From NCBI GenBank assembly GCA_020851655.1, contig JADZCI010000039.1, positions 1 to 35,572 of the forward strand: a stretch of DNA of 35,572 nt. Direction: 5' to 3'. Both the position numbers and the translations under genes were made by a program. The DNA is from Bryobacterales bacterium (GTDB lineage Bacteria; Acidobacteriota; Terriglobia; Bryobacterales; Bryobacteraceae). This document shows, piece after piece, positions 8,190 through 15,244 of the stretch; the stretch's first letter is position 1; each line of letters starts with the position of its first letter. A model generated the notes under the pieces. The model did no database searches, was not told the DNA's origin, and saw only the letters and a program-made list of their open reading frames with translations.

Positions 8190-9233
8190 CTAGAGGTTTC
8201 GTTTGAGAAACGAGCAGATGTGGTAGCCGTCCACAAACTTGAACGGAGTCTTGCCTAAAGTATAGTGGCCGCAGGGCAAGACGACTTTCCGGTAGTCGAG
8301 TCCGAACTGGTCCGCCATACGCATGGTTTCCTCCGACAAACGTGGTATGAACGTTGTGTCGTAGCGCGCATACAGGAAGAGCGAACGTTTCTTCAGGCCG
8401 GCAAACTTTTGAAAATAAACCGTCGGGCTGATGCACATCCAGAGGTTGCGGAGGGTGTCGAGATCGACGTGGCTTTCCAAACCTTCTTTTACATGCATAG
8501 TAGATAAGCCCGTCCACACCACATCTGAGAAGTAAGTCGAGCAGTGGTTGAAGACGTTGACGGCGATCCGGGGGTCGTGAGAACTGGCGAGGAAGGCGTA
8601 GCAGGATCCCAGGCTGGTGCCGACGATGCCGAGGCGCTCGTAGCCTTGCCGTTGAAGCCAGTCTATGGTACTACGAATGTCGATCACAGCCTGGCGTGTG
8701 GCGTCGATGGTGCGGCCGATGTTGGAGGAGACGGCGTAATCGGCGCGTTCCAGTTCGGCGGGCATACGGTAGTCGTGGTAGGGAAGGCTGAGCCGGAGGG
8801 CTGACATGCCCAGTTTCTGGATACCGATCGCGAGCCCGTTGTGGGCTTGGGCCGGGGCGTTCCAGTGCGGGAGCACGATGACGGCTTTTTTGGGATCTTT
8901 GGCCGGAAACCATTGTCCATGAACGACATTATTTTCCGGGTAGGGAGTGCGGACAGGAGACGTGAAGCGCAACCGGCCGTCTTTCAGGTGAAAGTCGGCC
9001 GGCGTTTGGTAGCCGTAAAAGCCTTCGCTGGTGGCGATGGCGGACTGGTTCAAGCGCAGGAGATAGGTTTGAGAGTCGTGGCCGTTTTGGGGGTAGTCGC
9101 GGGCGACGGGCCAGCTTCGAGTCCACTCCAATCCCCAATCGAAGGGCCGCACGACGCGGTTGGTGGCAGCAAAGCAAAGGCTCCGTTCCCAGTCCTCCAT
9201 CCAACGGCTGTACCAAGAGGAAAGAACTGACAT
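8190..9233 (-). CDS. Alpha/beta hydrolase (ABHD18-like)
   Basis: A 347-residue serine hydrolase, with no signal peptide, probably cytoplasmic. The nucleophile elbow is GTSLGS with Ser207. The likely triad partners are Asp292 (in LYARYDTTF) and His323 (in PCGHYTLGK). The oxyanion region before the core is VIVLPHWNAPAQAHN, and LRLSLPYHDYRMP is typical of the Abhydrolase_18 type, a group with few characterised members. The substrate is probably an ester, but none can be named. It lies 32 bp downstream of the large tail-sheath-like gene on the same strand and could be cotranscribed with it; nothing else links the two. Confidence 0.78.
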   Translation of the reverse strand: MSVLSSWYSRWMEDWERSLCFAATNRVVRPFDWGLEWTRSWPVARDYPQNGHDSQTYLLRLNQSAIATSEGFYGYQTPADFHLKDGRLRFTSPVRTPYPENNVVHGQWFPAKDPKKAVIVLPHWNAPAQAHNGLAIGIQKLGMSALRLSLPYHDYRMPAELERADYAVSSNIGRTIDATRQAVIDIRSTIDWLQRQGYERLGIVGTSLGSCYAFLASSHDPRIAVNVFNHCSTYFSDVVWTGLSTMHVKEGLESHVDLDTLRNLWMCISPTVYFQKFAGLKKRSLFLYARYDTTFIPRLSEETMRMADQFGLDYRKVVLPCGHYTLGKTPFKFVDGYHICSFLKRNL

Positions 9234-9265
9234 CCGAGCGTAATCTTCAGGGTAGCAGGGGCGCG

Positions 9266-12200
9266 CTAGCCTTGGCGGGAGGAAGATCCAGCCGGGGGCG
9301 CGTTGAGGGGCCAGCCGTAGAGGCAGACGTGATCGAAGGCCCAGAGGTTGACGGCGTTGAGGCCGAGGTCGCGGGCGCGGGTGATTTCCTGCTCCCAGGG
9401 GTAGCTGCCGCGGAAGACGGGGACCATGATGCGGATGGAGTCGCGGGGCCAGCCGAGTTGGACGGGGAACTGAATGGCTTGGAACGAGAGGTCGAGGTTA
9501 CGGGACCAGGCGCCGAAATCGAGCGCCTCGAGCTTGAAGCGGTCGAAGCCGCTGGCGGGCTTGGATTCCCATTCGACGGGGAGGTTGACGAAGCGGTTGA
9601 GCCTGCCGCCGAGATTGTGAACTCCGGCGGGCACCGGATGGTTGACGTCGTAGGGGAACAGGACTTCGAACTTCGTACCCGGATAGAGCGCCGCGACGTG
9701 GGCGCGCAGGGAGGCGGCATAGTCGCGCAGGCGGTTGCGCAGGAACAGGGCGTCGTTGAGGAACGGCGCCGGGTCGTCATCGGGGGAGCGGAAGATGTGC
9801 AGGGGCCGGCCGAGCGCGGCTTGCGCGTCGGCGGCGGTGGCGGGGTCGTAGTAGGCCATGCCGCCGGTGGGACTGGCCGGGTAGTTGGTGAAGTACCACC
9901 AGCAGAACTCGCCGAACTGGAGCCCTGGCGTAAGTCCGGCCTGAGTCATGAGGCCGGCGAGGCAGGCATAGACCTGCTTGTGGAAAGCCAGCATGGCGGA
10001 GTTGAAGGCGCAGTGGGTGGACGAAAGGCCGCCGAAGCCGACGGACGTGATGACCGGTTCGCCGCCGGGGAAGCAGGCGGCGAATCCGGCGGGCGGATTG
10101 ACCAACTCCATGGAGGCGGCCGATGTCACTTCGAGGTTGCGGCGTTTGCACTCCTTGTAGAAGTCGAGATGCCAGTCGCGGGCGCCGCGGTTGAGCGGCA
10201 CGGCTTGGTTGGGATCAACCTGCCACTGGCCGGAGGCGCCTGAAGCCAAGGCGTCGTTGACGGTGAACGTACCGGTGGAGCCGGTAACGCGCTCGACGGA
10301 GACCTCCAGGCGGTAGGCGCGGTAGGCAGCCTCGGCCGAGCGCGCGGTGATGGTTACCGAGGCGCCGGAAGAAGACGCCCAGATGCCGGTGAACTCGGCG
10401 TTGATGAGGAACTGGAAATGCTGGGCGATGTCTTCGGGGGTTTCGTGGCTGAGCACGGCTTTACGGCAAAGCTGGCCGGAGATATCGAGAAAAACCCCAT
10501 CGCCGGGCAGGAACGATCCGGAGAAGGTGATGGTGGCGGCAGGCATCACGCCACCGATCCGCGTACGCTGGTTCCACCAGAAGACGCCGATGTACTCGTT
10601 GAGCGGCCCGCGGTAGCCGAGCTTGTCCATCATCCACAGAATGCGGGTGGGTGGGAGCTTGTAGGTGTGGTCGGTGGAGTAGTCGAGGGCGGGCGCCACG
10701 TCGGTACGAACGGATGCCGGGTCCGGGATATCACCGGGGACGGCGGCTTCAAGAAAGTCGAAGTAGAACGGCTTGCCGTCGTTGAGGGTGAAGACGACTT
10801 TGTGGTCTCCGGCGGCGAGTCCTGTGGCGAGTTTGAGCCGCGTGACGAGTTGCGGCTCGGCGCCGGGATAGTCGGTGTTGACGCCAGGTTGGGGCGTGTC
10901 ATCGATGGTGACGGCGGCGGCGCCGCGTCCGGGGTAGAGAGACGTGCCCAACCAGAGATCGTGCGGGCGGTCACAGTAATACCGGATGGTGACGCTGGAG
11001 CCGGTGACCGAGGTGCCGCGCGCGAAGTTGTCGGAATAGAAGCCTTCCTCGTTGACCCATCCGGTTGAATAGGAGCAGCGGGCGTCGGAAGAGGTGATGC
11101 GGACGGTTCCGGTGGAAGAGACCTGCAAACGGCGCTTGGCTTCCGGTCCGGTAACGGTCCAATTGGTGAAGGCGGCTTCCCACTCGGTGGCAATGTATTC
11201 CTGGGCGTGGGCGAGGCGTGGCGCGAAAGTGAGCCACATTTTGCGGATCTGCGGGATTCCGAGCGCCGCGAAATCGAGTGTGACGCGGAGGGTGGCGCCG
11301 GAGGACCCGCCGGTGAAAGATGCGGTGGGGCTGGCGGTTTTCAGGCGCTCGTTCTTGGAGATCGCGTAGAGCGTGATGAAATTGGCGTCATAGCCGGACT
11401 CGACGGTGGTGAGCGAAAGCGTCGTGCCGCTGGCGGTGGCGCGCAGGGAATAGGGTGTGGCGGCCTGCTGGTAATTGGTCGCATTGATTTGCGAGGCGAG
11501 TTTGGCGGCGACGGTGGTGGCCTTGACCTGATAGAGGGTGTCGGGAGCGTTGCCGGAGGCCGAGACGTTGAGGGCTTCGCCGGAGTCAAGGAGCCGCTCG
11601 ACCTTGACGAAGTGGGGTTGGGCGCCGGTGGTGACGGCGGCATTGGGATCGGCGGCGGCGCGTGTGACGATCTGGCCGGCGATGGCGGCGCTGGTGTCGT
11701 CGGCGGCTTCGGTGTAGGCGTAGGTGTTGGGGCCGATGACGAGACTGTGAACGGTACCGGGTCCGGCGGCGAAGAAGGCGAATTCGGTGCGCAGCTTGCC
11801 GGGCACAATGTAGTCGAAGGCGAGATTCTGATACCAGAGGGTAAGGCGGTCCCAAGCGTCGAGCGAGCCACCCTGGATCTGGAATTCGGCTTGGGCCGGA
11901 GAATTGCCGCCGGAGATGACCGAGGCGTAGTCGGCAAGGCGGATACGGGCCGCGCCGCCATTGGGCCGCTGGACATCGAGGAAGGGCCAATCGATGGCCG
12001 GGTATTTGCGGGAATCGAGCGGCATCAGCCCGTCGTAGGCCACGTCAAACCGCAGGGTGAGGCCGTCGAAATCGAAATCCGGCAGGTACTTGAGATCGGG
12101 ATGCTCGTAGAAGTTGTCGGCGTCGTAGAGGACGGCGACGGCGAAGTCGGCCGCATCGCGGAAGACGCCACTGACTTTGAAGGAGTCAGGGGTTGCGGAA

Positions 12201-12286
12201 TGGATGGCGGCGCCCGCGCCCAAGTGATCGAAGCCCCGCAGTTGGATGGTGCGATCGGGCTGGAGCTTGTAGATACGTTCCGGCAT
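9266..12286 (-). CDS. Large phage-tail-sheath-like protein (NCTSP/N4 gp65-type candidate)
   Basis: A 1006-residue protein without signal peptide or membrane segments. The N-terminal 160 residues (RTIQLRGFDHLGAGAAIHSAT, then SGVFRDAADFAVAVLYDADNF and KYLPDFDFDGLTLRFDV) resemble, by my recollection, the non-contractile tail sheath family typified by phage N4 gp65. Two segments (about residues 250-290 and 600-640) have the pattern VAAKLASQINA...ASGTTLSLTT seen in tail-sheath insertion domains. Residues about 380-530 look like a beta-sandwich ending in AGDHKVVFTL. From about 690 the sequence looks like a TIM barrel (HLDFYKECKRRNLEVTSAASM, then FEVLFPYDVNHP, RIMVPVFRGSYPWEQEI, LGLNAVNLWAFDHV). A 22-bp gap separates it from the upstream HTH gene. 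No capsid, terminase or baseplate gene is nearby. The long frame with domain-like structure is certain to be coding; the family call is tentative. A glycosidase-like surface protein is the main alternative. Confidence 0.55.
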   Translation of the reverse strand: MPERIYKLQPDRTIQLRGFDHLGAGAAIHSATPDSFKVSGVFRDAADFAVAVLYDADNFYEHPDLKYLPDFDFDGLTLRFDVAYDGLMPLDSRKYPAIDWPFLDVQRPNGGAARIRLADYASVISGGNSPAQAEFQIQGGSLDAWDRLTLWYQNLAFDYIVPGKLRTEFAFFAAGPGTVHSLVIGPNTYAYTEAADDTSAAIAGQIVTRAAADPNAAVTTGAQPHFVKVERLLDSGEALNVSASGNAPDTLYQVKATTVAAKLASQINATNYQQAATPYSLRATASGTTLSLTTVESGYDANFITLYAISKNERLKTASPTASFTGGSSGATLRVTLDFAALGIPQIRKMWLTFAPRLAHAQEYIATEWEAAFTNWTVTGPEAKRRLQVSSTGTVRITSSDARCSYSTGWVNEEGFYSDNFARGTSVTGSSVTIRYYCDRPHDLWLGTSLYPGRGAAAVTIDDTPQPGVNTDYPGAEPQLVTRLKLATGLAAGDHKVVFTLNDGKPFYFDFLEAAVPGDIPDPASVRTDVAPALDYSTDHTYKLPPTRILWMMDKLGYRGPLNEYIGVFWWNQRTRIGGVMPAATITFSGSFLPGDGVFLDISGQLCRKAVLSHETPEDIAQHFQFLINAEFTGIWASSSGASVTITARSAEAAYRAYRLEVSVERVTGSTGTFTVNDALASGASGQWQVDPNQAVPLNRGARDWHLDFYKECKRRNLEVTSAASMELVNPPAGFAACFPGGEPVITSVGFGGLSSTHCAFNSAMLAFHKQVYACLAGLMTQAGLTPGLQFGEFCWWYFTNYPASPTGGMAYYDPATAADAQAALGRPLHIFRSPDDDPAPFLNDALFLRNRLRDYAASLRAHVAALYPGTKFEVLFPYDVNHPVPAGVHNLGGRLNRFVNLPVEWESKPASGFDRFKLEALDFGAWSRNLDLSFQAIQFPVQLGWPRDSIRIMVPVFRGSYPWEQEITRARDLGLNAVNLWAFDHVCLYGWPLNAPPAGSSSRQG

Positions 12287-12308
12287 GGGAGGGTTGAGCG
12301 GTGTGGAT

Positions 12309-12932
12309 TCAGCTTTGGGGGGGGCAGCCGTTAGCGCCGGGGGCTTCGGCCGGCGGCGCCGGTTTCAACGGCCGCGAAAAAACCGTTGAATGTGATGAAT
12401 GTGATGAATTCGAGGCGGCGCCTTCGTAGGGCGGGAACTCGAAATCGTTGGCCCGCTGGTTGCGGCGCGAGATGGCTTCGGCGAGCGACGTTTCCGCCTG
12501 GGCGCGGAGTTGGGTGTTCTTGATGCGATGAATGTCCTGGGGCATGGGCATGAGGTGGGTGTAGCCGTAGGACAGGGTTTCCATCATGCTGCCGTTTTCG
12601 ACTTTGAGCTTCAGCAGGCCAAAGGCGATGCGGGTGCGGACGGCGTGTGATGCGGATTCATCACCGAGCGTGTGCTGGAGGTAGTCGATGGCCGACTGGC
12701 TGGAGTCGGTAAACTGCTCGCGGCGGCGGGCGCAGGCTTCCTCGCGGGCGCAGAGGACGGCATTGTGGAAGCCCAGAGTTTTGCGCATCCAGTGATGAAT
12801 GGTGGTGCGGTGCATGCCGCGGGCTTTGGCGGCGGAAGTGACGGTGGCGCCTTCGGCGAGCAGGGTGAGGACCTCGCGCTGCTCCTGGGTGAAGGTAGCG
12901 GGATCGAAGGGAAAGTGTGCATTTGGTTCCAT
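12309..12932 (-). CDS. HTH-domain protein
   Basis: A protein of about 207 residues. Residues 15-50 (TQEQREVLTLLAEGATVTSA, then AKARGMHRTTIHHWMRK) form a helix-turn-helix of the transposase/terminase-small-subunit or resolvase type. The middle is helical and charged. The tail is rich in Ser, His and Pro and low in complexity (SNSSHSSHST, then RPLKPAPPAEAPG). Proteins of this plan are common, in several copies, in Solibacter-like genomes; their role is unknown. It is the first gene of a pair with the tail-sheath-like protein, 22 bp apart, and may regulate or package with it. ATG 12932 was preferred to GTG 12935; both lie after AAGCGGG. The 3' end holds a 9-bp tandem repeat and an inverted repeat. 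Confidence 0.75.
   Translation of the reverse strand: MEPNAHFPFDPATFTQEQREVLTLLAEGATVTSAAKARGMHRTTIHHWMRKTLGFHNAVLCAREEACARRREQFTDSSQSAIDYLQHTLGDESASHAVRTRIAFGLLKLKVENGSMMETLSYGYTHLMPMPQDIHRIKNTQLRAQAETSLAEAISRRNQRANDFEFPPYEGAASNSSHSSHSTVFSRPLKPAPPAEAPGANGCPPQS
12364..12410. repeat. Inverted repeat plus 9-bp tandem repeat in the HTH gene 3' end
   Basis: TTCAACGG (12364-12371) and CCGTTGAA (12383-12390) form a perfect 8-bp inverted repeat with an 11-nt loop containing six A/T. It is followed directly by near-perfect copies of the 9-mer ATGTGATGA (from about 12390), which code for the SSHSSHS stretch on the minus strand. Confidence 0.6.
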
Positions 12933-13050
12933 CACCCGCTTTGTAGAACAGGTTTGGACGTCCGGGCTGGACGGGTGGCGTCAAGTGCTTGAGAACAGGA
13001 GAAATCGAAATTCGCAGCCGGTGTGATTCCCCAGCGCGGCGAAGCAGGGG

Positions 13051-13593
13051 TCAGGTTTCGACGGGCGTGGCGCGGGCGTTGAGGAAAGCCTGCCGGCAGT
13101 CCATGACCAAGCGGCGGGCTTCGATGGGTCCATGCCATCCGCGAATGCGTGTCGGCTTGCCTTCCAGCTCTTTATAGATGGTGAAGAAGTGCTCGATCTC
13201 GCGGCGCACGTGGGGAAAAACCTGGTCCATGGTGTGAACCTGGTCGTAGCGCGGGTTGTGATTGGGAACAGCGAGAATCTTCTGGTCACCCTCTTCGTTG
13301 TCGACGAGGTCGAGGATGCCCACAGGGCGCACGTAAATCAGGCAGCCCGTGACGCTGGGCTCATGGACGAGGACAAGCACATCGAGCGGGTCGCCGTCGT
13401 CGGCGAGAGTTCCGGGCACAAAGCCGTAGTCTCCCGGATAATGGAGCGGCGAGTACAAGGCGCGATCCAGCCGGAAAACGCCGAGATCGGCGTCGTACTC
13501 GTACTTATTCGACGAGTTCTTCGGGATCTCGACGATCATGCGAATGATTTCCGGAGAATCGGGTCCGGGGTCGATGTCGTACAGGTTTGGCAT
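13051..13593 (-). CDS. ppa: Inorganic pyrophosphatase (family I)
   Basis: A 180-residue soluble family I pyrophosphatase, which hydrolyses pyrophosphate to phosphate and pulls biosynthetic reactions forward. Visible motifs are IPKNSSNKYEYD, with the substrate-binding Lys and Glu; LHYPGDYGFVPGTL; and the signature DGDPLDVLV with metal-binding Asp66, Asp68 and Asp71. EGDQKILAV, then HFFTIYKELEGK and GWHGPIEARRLV, complete the fold. The length is normal for bacterial enzymes. It lies 62 bp downstream of the sulfatase gene on the same strand. This is probably a housekeeping gene that happens to lie beside the glycan block. Confidence 0.97.
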   Translation of the reverse strand: MPNLYDIDPGPDSPEIIRMIVEIPKNSSNKYEYDADLGVFRLDRALYSPLHYPGDYGFVPGTLADDGDPLDVLVLVHEPSVTGCLIYVRPVGILDLVDNEEGDQKILAVPNHNPRYDQVHTMDQVFPHVRREIEHFFTIYKELEGKPTRIRGWHGPIEARRLVMDCRQAFLNARATPVET

Positions 13594-13655
13594 TCTTACT
13601 TGTTGGCGTGCCCCCGCTTGGTTAACCGCAGGCTACCACAAGGAGGGCGGGACGC

Positions 13656-15206
13656 TCACTGTTTTCTGGGTGGAGGCGCCTCGACGTAGGAGGATTCGGC
13701 GGGCTGGTGGCCGGCGTACTGGTCGTTGTCCTTGACCTCCTTCTTGAGGCGCAAGAGTTCCTGTTTTAGGGCGGCGACGGTTTTCCGCGCCTTGGGATCG
13801 TTGTAGATGTTATGCATTTCCTGGGGATCGGCCACCAGGTTGTAGCACTCCCATTGATCCTTTTTCCAGTAGTAAATCAGCTTGTGGGTAGCGGTGCGGA
13901 CGCCGTAGTGCGCGCGCGTGTTGTGGTCGCCGGGATCGTGGTAATAGCGATAGTACATGGCTTGGCGCCAGTTGCCGGGCTTGTTGCCTTTCCAGATGGG
14001 GACGAAGCTGCGCCCCTGCATGTCGTCCGGGGTCTTCTGGCCGGCCAAGTCGAGGAAAGTCGGAGCAAAATCGCAGTTGATCCCGATGGCATCCGATGTG
14101 CTGCCGGCCTTGATGGCGGCCGGCCAGCGGACGAGGAAGGGCATGCGGAGGGATTCCTCGTACATGAAGCGCTTGTCGTAGAGTCCGTGCTCGCCGAGGA
14201 AGAAGCCCTGATCGCTGGTATAGATCACGACGGTGTTTTCCTTGAGCCCGCTGGTGTCGAGCCAGTCCAGCAAGCGTCCGATGTTGTCGTCGACGCTTTG
14301 CACGCAGGCCAGGTAGTCCCGCATGTAGCGCTGATACTTCCAGTCTTCCAGTTCTCTGCCCACCAGTTTCTTTTGGACGCCGCCGATTTCGGTTTCGACT
14401 TCATCCGGTTTGGTTTGCAGCCACTGGCGCAGCGCGGGCCCGGCGAGACCGGGCGGGGGCGCGAGTTTGAGATCGAAGCGGGTGAGGTCGTGAAACACCG
14501 ACTGTTTCTGCTCGCGGAGGGCGTCGGTCCTGCCGGCATAGTCGTCGCGCAGGTTGGATGGCTGCGGGATGGTCCGGTTGGCGAACATGGCGCGGTGCTT
14601 TTCGTCGGGCGTCCAGGAGCGGTGCGGCGCCTTGTGGTGCGACATCATGAAGAAGGGCTTGTCCTTGGGACGGCGCTTGAGCGTGTCGATGGTGAGGTCC
14701 GTGATGATGTCGGTGACGTAGCCTTTGTACACGGCCGAGCCGTCCTTGTCGTACAGCACCGGGTCGTTGTAGATGCCTTGTCCGGGAAGGATATTCCAGT
14801 AATCGAATCCGGCCGGGTTGCTTCCGAGGTGCCACTTGCCGATTGCCGCCGTGTAGTAACCGGCCTGTTGAAGCATCTTAGGCGCGCTGGGCTGGGAAGC
14901 GTCGAACCGGTTGAACACCGGCACGCCGTTCAAGTGGCTGTATTTGCCGGTCAGGATGGTGGCGCGGCTGGGCGTGCAGATCGAGTTGGTGGCAAAGACG
15001 CGATCCATCCGCATGCCCTCTTTGGCGATGCGGTCCATGTTGGGAGTCTGGTTGACTTTGCTCCCGTAGCAACTGATCGCCTGCGAGGCATGGTCATCGG
15101 TCATGATGAACAGGATGTTGGGACGGGCCGGTGCGGCGGCGGCTCGGGATGCCCGGCTCGCCAACCACGGCATGGCCAGCAAACTCCGGCGGGGGATGGT
15201 ACTCAT
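13656..15206 (-). CDS. Type I sulfatase, exported
   Basis: A 516-residue sulfatase of the alkaline-phosphatase superfamily that removes sulfate esters, most likely from a sulfated glycan or glycolipid. NILFIMTDDH gives the metal-binding Asp pair. The CTPSR motif has Cys77, the residue converted to formylglycine; it is followed by ATILTGKYSHLNG, and GKWHLG and TSDQGFFLGEHGLYDKR complete the active site. KAPHRSW is also typical. DUF4976-like C-terminal sequence (YRTATHKLIYY type, here VRTATHKLIYYWKKDQWECYN) closes the protein. The N-terminus MSTIPRRSLLAMPWLASRASR has a twin-arginine and hydrophobic character. I chose ATG 15206, with GGTAGG upstream, over GTG 15227. The stop is 62 bp from ppa and the start is 38 bp from the upstream glycosidase-like gene. 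Confidence 0.93.
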   Translation of the reverse strand: MSTIPRRSLLAMPWLASRASRAAAAPARPNILFIMTDDHASQAISCYGSKVNQTPNMDRIAKEGMRMDRVFATNSICTPSRATILTGKYSHLNGVPVFNRFDASQPSAPKMLQQAGYYTAAIGKWHLGSNPAGFDYWNILPGQGIYNDPVLYDKDGSAVYKGYVTDIITDLTIDTLKRRPKDKPFFMMSHHKAPHRSWTPDEKHRAMFANRTIPQPSNLRDDYAGRTDALREQKQSVFHDLTRFDLKLAPPPGLAGPALRQWLQTKPDEVETEIGGVQKKLVGRELEDWKYQRYMRDYLACVQSVDDNIGRLLDWLDTSGLKENTVVIYTSDQGFFLGEHGLYDKRFMYEESLRMPFLVRWPAAIKAGSTSDAIGINCDFAPTFLDLAGQKTPDDMQGRSFVPIWKGNKPGNWRQAMYYRYYHDPGDHNTRAHYGVRTATHKLIYYWKKDQWECYNLVADPQEMHNIYNDPKARKTVAALKQELLRLKKEVKDNDQYAGHQPAESSYVEAPPPRKQ

Positions 15207-15244
15207 GGCGCCTACCAGCATACACACAGGCAGGCGCGTCCGGT

